NCBI GenBank assembly: GCA_014238425.1
Contig: JABABD010000026.1
Span: 1-64,000 of the forward strand
DNA: 64,000 nt
From: Flavobacteriaceae bacterium
GTDB lineage: Bacteria; Bacteroidota; Bacteroidia; Flavobacteriales; Flavobacteriaceae
Direction of reading: 5' to 3'
The notes under the pieces: generated by a model
What the model was told of the DNA's origin: nothing
Databases searched by the model: none
What the model saw: the letters and a program-made list of their open reading frames with translations, nothing else
Shown: positions 26,010-34,977 of the stretch, piece after piece
How positions within the stretch are numbered: position 1 is the stretch's first letter
How the letters are laid out: each line of letters starts with the position of its first letter
Made by a program: the position numbers and the translations under genes

Positions 26010-26612
26010 ATGAAGATATTAGTAATAGGAGGAAATGGAACCATAGGTAAGAAAGTCAGTGAAAGACTTTTTGAAAAGCACGAGGTGTTGATTGCAGGGC
26101 GTACCTCAGGCGATATCACGGTTGATTTTTCCGATTCGATTTCGATTAAAAAGATGTTCGAGAATATTGGTAAAGTAGATGCTATTGTTGCAATTGCCGG
26201 AGATGCCAAGTGGGATAAGTTCGATAATCTGAGTGAAGATGATTTCTATATCGGGATAAAAAGCAAATTAATGGGACAAGTCAATGTAGTTAGAATTGGT
26301 AAGGAGTATCTAAATGAAGGCGGCTCTATTACATTATCTACTGGAATATTGGCCGACGACCCTGTCGATATGACAACAAGTGCAGCCATGGTGAATGGGG
26401 CTATACATAGTTTCGTCAAGGCTGTAAACTTGGAACTTGAAAATGGGATTAGGATTAATGCAGTATGTTCTGATTTAGTTCAAGATGCTTACGAAAAGTA
26501 TAAAGATTATTTTCCTGGAAATACACCAGTGCCTATGCATAAAATTGTGGATGGGTATGTGAAATGTATTGAAGGAAGAATTACAGGAAGAATCATTAGG
26601 ATAATGGCATAA
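26010..26612 (+). CDS. Short-chain dehydrogenase/reductase-like protein lacking the YxxxK motif
   Basis: The 200-residue protein has an N-terminal nucleotide-binding pattern GGNGTIGKKVSERLF and the SDR strand order (VDAIVAIAGDAKWDKF; GGSITLSTGILAD), but the catalytic YxxxK is replaced by the segment AAMVNGAIHSFVKAV, without the tyrosine. The Ser of STG is kept. Short SDRs of this type (about 200 residues, with an NGA segment) are known, and their activity is unclear. The gene begins 1 nt after paaJ and ends 9 nt before paaZ, so it is firmly part of the paa operon. A direct role in the pathway is not known. Confidence 0.85.
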   Translation: MKILVIGGNGTIGKKVSERLFEKHEVLIAGRTSGDITVDFSDSISIKKMFENIGKVDAIVAIAGDAKWDKFDNLSEDDFYIGIKSKLMGQVNVVRIGKEYLNEGGSITLSTGILADDPVDMTTSAAMVNGAIHSFVKAVNLELENGIRINAVCSDLVQDAYEKYKDYFPGNTPVPMHKIVDGYVKCIEGRITGRIIRIMA

Positions 26613-26621
26613 AGAGTTATT

Positions 26622-29120
26622 ATGAAAAAATTACAAAATTATATTACTGGTCAATGGCAAGATGGTAAAGGTGAAGGGATTCCTATTTACGATGCAATTA
26701 CAGGAGATGTAATAACACTATCAGATACTAAGGGTTTGGATTTTGCTGAAATTTTGCAATATGGAAGAACAAAAGGCGGAGAAGTATTGCGCAAAATGAC
26801 CTTTCAAGAGCGAGGTAATATGCTCAAAAAGTTAGCACTGTATCTTACCAAACGAAAAGATGCTTTTTATGAATTAAGTTATAGAACTGGAGCAACCAAA
26901 GTTGATAGTTGGATAGATATTGAAGGTGGATTTGGGAACTTGTTTGCAAATGCCTCTTTACGAAAATTATTCCCTAACCAATCCTATCATGTTGAAGGCG
27001 ATGCTATCGATTTATCGCGTGGTGGACGCTTTATGGCACATCATATTATGGTACCTAAAAAGGGTGTTGCAGTACACATCAATGCCTTTAATTTTCCGGT
27101 TTGGGGTATGCTTGAAAAATGTGCTGTCAACTGGATGGCAGGCGTGCCTGCTGTTGTAAAACCAGCAACGAACACGTCATTTTTAACTGAAGCTGTTGTT
27201 AGAGAAATTATCGCTTCAAACATATTGCCAGAAGGTGCGTTACAACTTATAGCAGGTTCAGCAAGAACAATATTAGATGCCGTAGAATCTCAGGACGTAG
27301 TTACTTTTACTGGCTCTGCCTCAACGGGAAGATTGTTAAAATCACATCAACGGATTATAAACGAATCTGTTCCTTTTAATATGGAAGCAGATTCTTTAAA
27401 TGCTTCTATTTTAGGAGAAGATGCAGTACCAGGAACACCAGAATTTGACATTTTCATTAGAGAAGTTCGCAAGGAAATGACGGTCAAGGCTGGACAAAAA
27501 TGTACAGCTATTCGTAGAGTTATAGTACCAGAAGGCTTAATTGAAGACGTTCAAATCGCTTTAGGAAAAGCTTTGGACAAAGTTACCATTGGTGACCCAC
27601 GTTTAAAAGAAGTTCGTATGGGCGCCCTGGTAGGAAAAGATCAAGTTGAAGAGGTGAAAGAATGTGTTCAAGATATTTCTAAAACTGCAGAAATAGTATA
27701 TGGAAGTTTGGATAATGTAACTGTTATTGGTGCGGACGCTAAAAAAGGAGCGTTCTTAAGCCCAATTGTTTTGAGAGAAGATGATCCTTTTGAAAATATT
27801 GCTGTTCATGAACGTGAAGCCTTTGGTCCAGTAAGTACGATTATGCCATATAAGAATTTGGATGAAGCTATTACTTTAGCACAAATGGGTAAAGGATCCT
27901 TAGTATCTTCAATCACAACTAATGACGATCAAGTTGCTAAAAACTATGTTGTGAATGCTGCAAGTCATCATGGAAGAATATTAGTGCTTAATAGAGAAAG
28001 CGCTAAAGAAAGTACAGGTCATGGTTCACCGCTACCGAGTTTAACTCATGGAGGCCCAGGGCGTGCAGGAGGAGGAGAAGAAATGGGAGGTATGCGAGGT
28101 ATCAAACATTATATGCAACGTACCGCCATCCAAGGCTCACCAACTACAATTACAGAAATTACGGGTATTTACCAGCAGAATGCAAAATATAAGGAAGCAG
28201 AACAGCATCCGTTTAAGTATCATTGGGAAGACCTTCAGCCGGGAATGTCAATGAAAACACATAAGCGTACAATTACAGATACTGATATTGTCAATTTTGC
28301 AAATGTGACCTGGGATCACTTCTATGCACATACAGATATCACATCTTTAGACGGAAGTATTTTTGAGAAGCGTACAGCGCACGGTTATTTCATTATTTCT
28401 GCCGCGGCGGGATTGTTCGTGTACCCCAATAAAGGACCAGTATCGGCTAATTACGGGCTGGAAGAATGTAGATTCTTGCGTCCCTTGTATCATAATGACA
28501 CGATTTATGTACGTTTAACATGTAAGCAAAAAGTGGATAGGGATGTGGCGAGTGCCGAACACCCAAGTGGTATTGTGAAATGGTTCGCCGAAATTTTTGA
28601 TGCAGATGATGAGTTGGTGGCCTTAGCAACTGTGCTCACGATGGTGCAGAAAAAACAAGAGACATTTGTCGAAATGACTGAAGATAAAATTCAGGAATGT
28701 TTGAATAGACTCACAGTGGACACCGAACCTAAATGGGGGAGCATGTCTGCACAACGCATGATCGAACATTTGGAATATACATACAGGATTGCATCTGGAG
28801 AGATACAAAATTTTGAAATTTCGACACCAGAAAAAATTCTGGAGAAAGTACATAATACACTTTATGATTATAATAAAATGCCACACGAACACATGTTCCC
28901 GTTGGCAGAGGAATCGAGAATTGAAGAGCTAGTACATGCCAATTTGGAGGAAGCCATGGAAAAACTAAATGCATCTCGAAATGCATATTTAGATTATTTC
29001 AATGAGAACCCTGACGTAAGGACCAAGAATGTTGTTTTTGGAGAATTAAATAGATATGAATGGTACTTGCTTGATAGGAAACATTTGAATCATCATTTTG
29101 AACAATTTGGATTAATATAG
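26622..29120 (+). CDS. paaZ: PaaZ, oxepin-CoA hydrolase/aldehyde dehydrogenase, with an extra C-terminal DinB/DUF1569-like domain
   Basis: The 832-residue protein is longer than E. coli PaaZ (681). Residues 1 to about 520 are the NADP aldehyde dehydrogenase with catalytic Cys294 (GQKCTAIRR) and Glu255. Residues about 530-680 are the MaoC-type hydratase with DHFYAH holding Asp565 and His570. These two parts open the oxepin-CoA ring and oxidise the resulting aldehyde. The remaining 150 residues (about 683-832) look like a DUF1569/DinB-fold four-helix domain: SMSAQRMIEHL near 707 and a C-terminal YEWYLLDRKHLNHHFEQFG, giving a plausible metal triad His716, His821 and His824/825. The fusion is continuous, with no frameshift. 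Its role is unknown. Confidence 0.95.
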   Translation: MKKLQNYITGQWQDGKGEGIPIYDAITGDVITLSDTKGLDFAEILQYGRTKGGEVLRKMTFQERGNMLKKLALYLTKRKDAFYELSYRTGATKVDSWIDIEGGFGNLFANASLRKLFPNQSYHVEGDAIDLSRGGRFMAHHIMVPKKGVAVHINAFNFPVWGMLEKCAVNWMAGVPAVVKPATNTSFLTEAVVREIIASNILPEGALQLIAGSARTILDAVESQDVVTFTGSASTGRLLKSHQRIINESVPFNMEADSLNASILGEDAVPGTPEFDIFIREVRKEMTVKAGQKCTAIRRVIVPEGLIEDVQIALGKALDKVTIGDPRLKEVRMGALVGKDQVEEVKECVQDISKTAEIVYGSLDNVTVIGADAKKGAFLSPIVLREDDPFENIAVHEREAFGPVSTIMPYKNLDEAITLAQMGKGSLVSSITTNDDQVAKNYVVNAASHHGRILVLNRESAKESTGHGSPLPSLTHGGPGRAGGGEEMGGMRGIKHYMQRTAIQGSPTTITEITGIYQQNAKYKEAEQHPFKYHWEDLQPGMSMKTHKRTITDTDIVNFANVTWDHFYAHTDITSLDGSIFEKRTAHGYFIISAAAGLFVYPNKGPVSANYGLEECRFLRPLYHNDTIYVRLTCKQKVDRDVASAEHPSGIVKWFAEIFDADDELVALATVLTMVQKKQETFVEMTEDKIQECLNRLTVDTEPKWGSMSAQRMIEHLEYTYRIASGEIQNFEISTPEKILEKVHNTLYDYNKMPHEHMFPLAEESRIEELVHANLEEAMEKLNASRNAYLDYFNENPDVRTKNVVFGELNRYEWYLLDRKHLNHHFEQFGLI

Positions 29121-29131
29121 GTAGTAAATAG

Positions 29132-29884
29132 ATGAGTGACCCATACGTTAAAATAGACATAGAAAACGAAGTAGGATATATTGAATTTTTTCACCCTGCT
29201 CATAATTCATTGCCAGGAGATGTGTTGGCAAAATTAGCGCAAACTATTATTGATGCCGGAAACAATGATAAAATAAAAGTTGTTGTTCTTAAAAGTGGAG
29301 GAGAAAGAACGTTTTGCGCTGGCGCTAGTTTTAAGGAATTAGTTAATATCAATGACGAGGCGACAGGTAAAGTATTTTTCTCTGGATTTGCCAATGTGAT
29401 AAATGCTATGCGGAAATGTCCAAAATTTATTATTGGACGTATTCAAGGGAAAACCGTTGGTGGTGGTGTAGGTTTGGCGTCAGCAACTGATTATTGCATG
29501 GCAACAAAATTTGCCGCAATCAAATTAAGCGAGCTTAATGTCGGTATTGGACCTTTTGTAGTAGGACCCGCAGTAGAACGTAAACTTGGCTTGTCCGGTA
29601 TGTCTCAAATCGCCATTGATGCCAATAGCTTTTATCCTGCTGAATGGGCAAAACAGAAAGGATTATTTACTCAGGTATATGAAAGTACCGAAGAATTGGA
29701 TGAAGCCGTGAAAGCATTTGCAGAGAATTTATGCAGCTATAATGCTGAGGCCATGAAAGAGATGAAGAAAGTCTTCTGGAAAGGCACGGAAGATTGGGAT
29801 TCATTATTAATTGAGCGTGCTGAAATTAGCGGAAGACTTGTGTTGAGTGAATTCACAAAGGAAAAATTAAAAGGGTTTAAATAG
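29132..29884 (+). CDS. paaF: PaaF-like enoyl-CoA hydratase (2,3-dehydroadipyl-CoA hydratase)
   Basis: The 250-residue crotonase-family protein has the oxyanion motifs GGERTFCAGASFKELV near residue 55 and RIQGKTVGGGVGLASATDYCMA near 100. The usual Glu pair region reads KLSELNVGIGPFVVGPAVER, with a Glu at the first position (SELNVGI). In the pathway PaaF adds water to 2,3-dehydroadipyl-CoA; the assignment to this step comes from operon context, because crotonases are hard to separate by motif. It is divergent from PaaG at about 35 kb of paa logic: one isomerase and one hydratase are needed, and both are present. Confidence 0.8.
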   Translation: MSDPYVKIDIENEVGYIEFFHPAHNSLPGDVLAKLAQTIIDAGNNDKIKVVVLKSGGERTFCAGASFKELVNINDEATGKVFFSGFANVINAMRKCPKFIIGRIQGKTVGGGVGLASATDYCMATKFAAIKLSELNVGIGPFVVGPAVERKLGLSGMSQIAIDANSFYPAEWAKQKGLFTQVYESTEELDEAVKAFAENLCSYNAEAMKEMKKVFWKGTEDWDSLLIERAEISGRLVLSEFTKEKLKGFK

Positions 29885-30481
29885 ATGATCTATTCATTCA
29901 AGGAATATACACCTGTAGTTGATGAAAGTAGTTTCGTGCATCCTTTGGCTGCCGTAACCGGAAATGTAATCATTGGCAAGAACTGCTATATCGGTCCTGG
30001 AGCCGCCATTCGTGGCGATTGGGGGCAAATTATTTTGGAAGATGGCGTGAATGTGCAAGAGAATTGTACCGTTCATATGTTTCCAGGTAAATCAATCACA
30101 CTTCAGGAAAGTGCACATATTGGTCATGGAGCCATCATACATGGTGCTAATATAGGACGAAATGTACTCGTTGGAATGAATACGGTTATTATGGATGATG
30201 CCGAAGTAGGAGATGAAAGCATTGTAGGTGCCATGGCTTTTGTAAAGGCGGAAACCATAATCCCTAGACGGAGTTTGGTTATTGGTAATCCAGCTAAAGT
30301 AATCAAACATGTAAGTGACGAGATGATTGCTTGGAAAACGAAAGGAACACAATTATATCAGCAATTACCTGCCGATTGCCATGAAAGCTTGAAGGAAGTA
30401 CAGCCATTAAGGGAAATACCAGAGAACATGAAAATCCAGGAAGGTGTTTATGACACACTTCGGGACTTCATGAAAAAATGA
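29885..30481 (+). CDS. paaY: PaaY-like gamma-carbonic-anhydrase-fold thioesterase
   Basis: The 198-residue left-handed beta-helix protein (E. coli PaaY about 196) has hexapeptide repeats (VIIGKNCYIGPGAAIRGDWGQIILEDGVNVQ) and the metal histidines in CTVHMFPG, HIGHGAIIHGANIG. PaaY is a thioesterase with gamma-carbonic-anhydrase fold that hydrolyses the toxic cyclic CoA side product (2-hydroxycyclohepta-1,4,6-triene-formyl-CoA). It is the last gene of the first paa unit; its ATG directly follows the paaF stop, and the second operator begins 8 nt after its own stop. Confidence 0.9.
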   Translation: MIYSFKEYTPVVDESSFVHPLAAVTGNVIIGKNCYIGPGAAIRGDWGQIILEDGVNVQENCTVHMFPGKSITLQESAHIGHGAIIHGANIGRNVLVGMNTVIMDDAEVGDESIVGAMAFVKAETIIPRRSLVIGNPAKVIKHVSDEMIAWKTKGTQLYQQLPADCHESLKEVQPLREIPENMKIQEGVYDTLRDFMKK

Positions 30482-30488
30482 TTTTTAT

Positions 30489-30508
30489 AAACTAACAAAC
30501 GCTAGTTA
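30489..30508. promoter_or_regulatory. Second TetR/PaaR-type operator, degenerate copy
   Basis: AAACTAACAAACGCTAGTTA: the left half (AAACTAACA) is identical to the operator at 17259; the right half CGCTAGTTA pairs with it at 6 of 9 positions. It lies in the 33-nt gap between paaY and the E2 gene, ending 7 nt before the E2 start. This suggests that the E2-aminotransferase-E1 unit is controlled by the same regulator as the paa genes. Confidence 0.65.
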
Positions 30509-30514
30509 ATAAGC

Positions 30515-31822
30515 ATGTCTAAATTCGAATTGAAGATGCCCAAAATGGGCGAGAGTATTACAGAAGGAACCATTATCAATTGGTTGGTAAATGAAGGTGA
30601 AAGCTTTGATGAAGGCGATATTATCCTGGAGGTGGCTACTGATAAGGTGGATAATGAAGTGCCAGCTCCAATTTCAGGAACTTTGGTTAAGACCATGTTT
30701 CATGCAAAGGATGTTGTGCCTGTAGGAGATGTATTGGCACTGCTAGAAGTTTCTAAAGAAACAAAATCAAAGGATTCTATTCCGAAAAAAGATATTTTAT
30801 CTAGTACAGTTGAAGCTTCTAATAAGAAAGGTAATGCTGCTAAAAAACCAAAACAAGTTCAGGCTTTTTCAGCCGAGAAATTCAGTGTTTCGAATTCAAA
30901 TACCTTCTTTTCTCCGCTGATTATTTCAATAGCTAAGCAACAACATATTAGTTTTGAAGAACTAGCACGCATTCCTGCAACGGGCAATGATGGTAGATTA
31001 CGAAAAAGCGATGTGTTCAATTACATAAATGATGGAAGGCCTTCTAAATTTGCTCAATCTGTCACTCATGACCCAACGGCTTATCGCATACCACAGTTAA
31101 ATTTCGATAAAGGAAAAGGCAAAATCGTGGAGATGGATCGTATGCGTCAAATGATTGCTGATCATATGGTATATTCCAAGCACACCTCACCTCATGTGAC
31201 CGCTTATGTAGAAGCAGACCTGACAAATATGGTCAATTGGAGAAATGTTAATAAAACCGCCTTTCAAGAAAAACACGGAGAGCGATTGACATTTACACCA
31301 TTATTTGTGGAAGCGGTAGCAAAGGCCATCAAGGATTTTCCGAATATCAATGCATCGGTTGATGGTAGTAACATTATTATTAAGGAAGACATCAATATAG
31401 GAATGGCAACGGCATTGCCAAATGGAAACCTCATTGTTCCTGTGGTAAAGAATGCAGATAAAAAGGACTTAGTAGAGCTAGCTACTAAAGTGAATGAGCT
31501 TTCTGGTAAAGCACGCGACAATAACCTACAGGGAGACGATATTAAGGGAAGTACATTCACTATTTCTAATGTTGGAACCTTTGGTAGTGTGATGGGAACG
31601 CCGATTATCAACCAACCTGAAGTGGCTATTCTAGCATTAGGCATCATTAAGAAAAGACCTGAAGTCATTGAGACCGAAAAAGGAGATGAAATAGCCATTA
31701 GAAGTATGATGTACTTGTCTTTGTCTTTTGATCATCGTGTGGTTGATGGATTTTTAGGAGGCAGTTTTGTGCGCCGCGTGGCTGATTATTTAGAACAGTT
31801 TGATTCAAAAAGAAAAATATAA
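30515..31822 (+). CDS. 2-Oxoacid dehydrogenase complex E2 component (dihydrolipoamide acyltransferase)
   Basis: The 435-residue protein has one lipoyl domain (residues 1-77, lipoyl-lysine K44 in ATDKVDNE), a linker, a peripheral-subunit-binding domain (about 125-165, e.g. ELARIPATGNDGRLRKSDVFNYI), and a catalytic acyltransferase domain with HRVVDG at 407-412. It transfers the acyl group from lipoate to CoA. Pyruvate, branched-chain or aryl 2-oxoacid substrates cannot be told apart by motif. It is encoded with an aminotransferase and the E1 subunit; the E3 (lipoamide dehydrogenase) gene is not in the window. A half-conserved paa operator precedes it. Confidence 0.9.
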   Translation: MSKFELKMPKMGESITEGTIINWLVNEGESFDEGDIILEVATDKVDNEVPAPISGTLVKTMFHAKDVVPVGDVLALLEVSKETKSKDSIPKKDILSSTVEASNKKGNAAKKPKQVQAFSAEKFSVSNSNTFFSPLIISIAKQQHISFEELARIPATGNDGRLRKSDVFNYINDGRPSKFAQSVTHDPTAYRIPQLNFDKGKGKIVEMDRMRQMIADHMVYSKHTSPHVTAYVEADLTNMVNWRNVNKTAFQEKHGERLTFTPLFVEAVAKAIKDFPNINASVDGSNIIIKEDINIGMATALPNGNLIVPVVKNADKKDLVELATKVNELSGKARDNNLQGDDIKGSTFTISNVGTFGSVMGTPIINQPEVAILALGIIKKRPEVIETEKGDEIAIRSMMYLSLSFDHRVVDGFLGGSFVRRVADYLEQFDSKRKI

Positions 31823-31825
31823 ATT

Positions 31826-32893
31826 ATGACACACCAAATCAATATAACCAAAGTAGAACAGTCGAAAGTTGCAAAGATCGATTTTAATAATATTCCTTTA
31901 GGAACCACGTTCACGGATCATATGTTCATTTGTGATTTTGAGAATGGTGAATGGGCCAATCCAAGAATTGAACCAATGGGGTTAATTCCAACACATCCAG
32001 CGGCGATGGCATTACATTACGGCCAAGCCATTTTTGAAGGAATGAAAGCTACGGCAGATTTGGAAGGAAACCCTATGTTGTTCAGGCCAGTTGAGAATGC
32101 GGTGAGATTGAACTTAAGTGCGGATCGAATGGGTATGCCGAATTTTCCTGAAGCCTTATTTGTAGAAGGTTTGAAGCAATTAGTGGCTTTAGAGAAAAAT
32201 TGGATTCCTCCTGTAGAAGGAAGCGCATTGTATTTAAGACCATTTATGTATGCTGATGAACCTTTTATTGGCATGAGAGCGGCAACGCATTATAAGTTCA
32301 TAATCATGGCATCACCATCAGGCCCTTTCTTTAGCAAACGCATTAAACTTTGGGCCGAAAAGAAATACATACGAGCAGCTTATGGAGGTACGGGAGAAGC
32401 AAAAGCAGCAGGGAATTATGCCGCCGCCATTCGTCCAACCGAGCTTGCTAAAGCAAAAGGTTATGATCAAGTACTATGGCTCGATGCTCTTGAACATAAA
32501 TTTATTCAAGAGGTAGGGACAATGAATATTTTTTTCAAGGTAGATAGTAAGTTTATCACTCCGAAGTTAGATGGATGTGTCTTAGATGGAATTACTAGAA
32601 AAAGTGTTATTGAATTATTGAGAGGCAAAGGCTTTGAAGTGACTGAACGTACAATTAGCCTAGATGAAATTAGGGATGCGGCGCAAAACGGAAAGCTAGA
32701 AGAAGCGTTTGGAACAGGAACAGCTGTTGGTATTGCTTTCATTCAAGATATTGGATTGGAAAATGAAACCATTCACGTATCTGATGAGAGCCCAATTGGA
32801 ATAGAAGTTAACAATGCTTTGAACGATATCAAGACAGGAAAAAAAACAGACACGTTCAACTGGATGATAAAAATTGAAAAAGCATTGGCTTAA
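31826..32893 (+). CDS. Branched-chain-type (class IV) amino acid aminotransferase
   Basis: The 355-residue protein is a fold-type IV PLP aminotransferase of the IlvE long form: HYGQAIFEGMKA near 64, RLNLSADRMGMP near 94, LYLRPFMYADEPFIG near 135, and the PLP lysine K193 in GTGEAKAAGNYAAA. The family reversibly moves the amino group of Val, Leu, Ile or, in some members, Phe or Met to 2-oxoglutarate. It is encoded between E2 and E1 of a 2-oxoacid dehydrogenase, with 3-nt and 0-nt spacing. So its 2-oxoacid product would be the complex's substrate; whether this is a branched-chain or aromatic keto acid is open. Confidence 0.88.
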   Translation: MTHQINITKVEQSKVAKIDFNNIPLGTTFTDHMFICDFENGEWANPRIEPMGLIPTHPAAMALHYGQAIFEGMKATADLEGNPMLFRPVENAVRLNLSADRMGMPNFPEALFVEGLKQLVALEKNWIPPVEGSALYLRPFMYADEPFIGMRAATHYKFIIMASPSGPFFSKRIKLWAEKKYIRAAYGGTGEAKAAGNYAAAIRPTELAKAKGYDQVLWLDALEHKFIQEVGTMNIFFKVDSKFITPKLDGCVLDGITRKSVIELLRGKGFEVTERTISLDEIRDAAQNGKLEEAFGTGTAVGIAFIQDIGLENETIHVSDESPIGIEVNNALNDIKTGKKTDTFNWMIKIEKALA

Positions 32894-34954
32894 ATGAAAA
32901 AAGATATTCTAAAAAGCGCATTTTTGAAACTCTGTATAGCGAAAGCTATGACAGAGTTGTATGAAACCAATTTCAAACAGGTTTCAAAGTATGTACACGC
33001 AACCTCACGTGGTCATGAAGCCATTCAAATTGCTTTGGGTATGCAATTATTGCCTCAAGATTATGCGTTCCCATATTATCGCGATGATGCCATGCTATTG
33101 TCGTTCGGATTGCAACCTTATGACCTCATGTTGCAGTTACTGGCTAAAAAAAACGATCCTTTTTCAGGGGGAAGAACCTATTATAGTCATCCTAGTTTAA
33201 AAGATGATGACAAGCCCAAGATTCCGCATCAGTCTTCAGCAACGGGAATGCAGGCTATACCAGCTACAGGTGTGGCCATGGGTATGCAGTATAAAGAGTT
33301 ACAAGGAATTTTGCATAACGATTCCAGCAAGAGTGAGACAATAGAATCACCGCTAGTAGTGTGTTCGCTTGGAGATGCTTCAGTCACCGAAGGTGAAATA
33401 GCCGAAGCCTTTCAAATGGCAGCTTTAAAGCAAATGCCAATCTTGTATTTGGTACAAGACAATGGTTGGGACATTTCGGCAAATGCTGCCGAAACAAGAG
33501 CTCAAAATGCTTATGAATACGCACAAGGGTTTCATGGATTGGAAGCAATTTCGATAGATGGTGCCAATTTTACCGAAAGTTATGAAGCTATTGAAAAAGT
33601 AATTGAAACGATTCGTAAAGAACGACGGCCATTCTTGGTCCATGCTAGAGTACCTTTATTGAATCATCATACGTCTGGTGTTCGTATGGAATGGTATCGC
33701 GATGACTTGGATGAAGCGCGTTCTCGTGATCCATACCCTGTATTGAAGAAGCAGCTAATGGATAATGGATTTTCTTCAAAAGAAATTGATGAAATAGAAG
33801 ATTCGGCAAAAGCAAAAGTGAAATCAGATTTCGAGAAAGCTTTGAAAGCCGACGACCCAAAACCTGAAGACCTATTTACGAATGACTTCGTTCCTACGCC
33901 AATCACTGAAGAAGTAGGAGAACGTTCTCCAAAGGGTTCTGAAAAAGTGGTCATGGTAGATTGTGCTCTGTTTGCCGTAGAAGGGCTTATGAAAAAGCAC
34001 AAAGAATGTTTATTGTACGGACAGGATGTGGGTGGCCGATTAGGAGGTGTTTTTAGGGAAGCAGCGACATTAGCTCAAAAATTTGGAGACGATAGAGTTT
34101 TTAATACGCCAATCCAAGAAGCATTTATAGTGGGTTCAACGGTAGGTATGTCTGCAGTTGGACTCAAGCCAATTGTTGAGGTCCAGTTTGCTGATTATAT
34201 TTGGCCAGGATTAAATCAATTATTTACCGAAGTAAGTAGAAGTTGCTATCTTTCTAATGGGAAATGGCCAGTAAGTATGATCTTGCGAGTACCTATTGGT
34301 GCATATGGTAGTGGAGGTCCATATCATTCATCGTCTGTCGAAAGTGTTATCACGAATATTCGAGGTATTAAGATTGCATATCCTAGTAATGGAGCGGATT
34401 TAAAAGGTTTGATGAAAGCGGCATACTATGATCCGAATCCTGTAGTGATATTAGAACATAAAGGATTGTATTGGAGTAAAGTACCTGGAACCAAAGGTGC
34501 AACATCTGTAGAACCGTCGGAAGATTATGTTTTGCCTTTTGGAAAGGCATGGGTGTTGCAGGAAATTTGGAAACAAGAAGACTTAGAAACCTTGACAATC
34601 GTCACCTACGGAATGGGAGTACATTGGGCTTATAATGCCACTAAAGGCATGCGAGATCAGGTAGAAATTATTGATTTAAGGACCTTATTTCCACTTGATG
34701 AGGATACTGTAATGACATCCGTAAAGAAAACAGGAAAGTGCTTGGTGGTGACCGAAGAACCTTCAAACAATAGTTTTGCGAGAGCCTTAGCAGGGAAAAT
34801 ACAAGAAGAGTGTTTTAAATATTTGGATGCTCCTGTGATGACTATTGGTAGCGAAAATATGCCAGCAATTCCATTGAATTCTACCTTGGAGCAAACCATG
34901 ATTCCTTCAACTGAAAAGGTAAGGGATAAGATTGAGGAACTGCTTAGGTACTAG
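32894..34954 (+). CDS. 2-Oxoacid dehydrogenase E1, fused alpha-beta subunits
   Basis: The 686-residue protein carries the whole thiamine-diphosphate E1: alpha half (about 1-330) with the ThDP motif GDASVTEGE...QDN (160-190), and beta half (about 350-686) starting KVVMVDCALFAVEGLM, with LLYGQDVGGRLGGVFREA and FNTPIQEAFIVGSTVGMSAVG. Fused E1 of this kind is common in Bacteroidota for branched-chain-type complexes. It decarboxylates the 2-oxoacid and loads the acyl group on E2. Stop TAG at 34952-34954; the LytTR gene starts 23 nt on and may be read through. Confidence 0.92.
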   Translation: MKKDILKSAFLKLCIAKAMTELYETNFKQVSKYVHATSRGHEAIQIALGMQLLPQDYAFPYYRDDAMLLSFGLQPYDLMLQLLAKKNDPFSGGRTYYSHPSLKDDDKPKIPHQSSATGMQAIPATGVAMGMQYKELQGILHNDSSKSETIESPLVVCSLGDASVTEGEIAEAFQMAALKQMPILYLVQDNGWDISANAAETRAQNAYEYAQGFHGLEAISIDGANFTESYEAIEKVIETIRKERRPFLVHARVPLLNHHTSGVRMEWYRDDLDEARSRDPYPVLKKQLMDNGFSSKEIDEIEDSAKAKVKSDFEKALKADDPKPEDLFTNDFVPTPITEEVGERSPKGSEKVVMVDCALFAVEGLMKKHKECLLYGQDVGGRLGGVFREAATLAQKFGDDRVFNTPIQEAFIVGSTVGMSAVGLKPIVEVQFADYIWPGLNQLFTEVSRSCYLSNGKWPVSMILRVPIGAYGSGGPYHSSSVESVITNIRGIKIAYPSNGADLKGLMKAAYYDPNPVVILEHKGLYWSKVPGTKGATSVEPSEDYVLPFGKAWVLQEIWKQEDLETLTIVTYGMGVHWAYNATKGMRDQVEIIDLRTLFPLDEDTVMTSVKKTGKCLVVTEEPSNNSFARALAGKIQEECFKYLDAPVMTIGSENMPAIPLNSTLEQTMIPSTEKVRDKIEELLRY

Positions 34955-34977
34955 TTTTGTATCTTTCATATTAAGCT

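Noticed and set aside
31826..32893. Branched-chain amino acid biosynthesis (ilvE) role
   Set aside because: No ilv or leu biosynthetic gene is near; the gene lies between E2 and E1 of an oxoacid dehydrogenase, pointing to breakdown.
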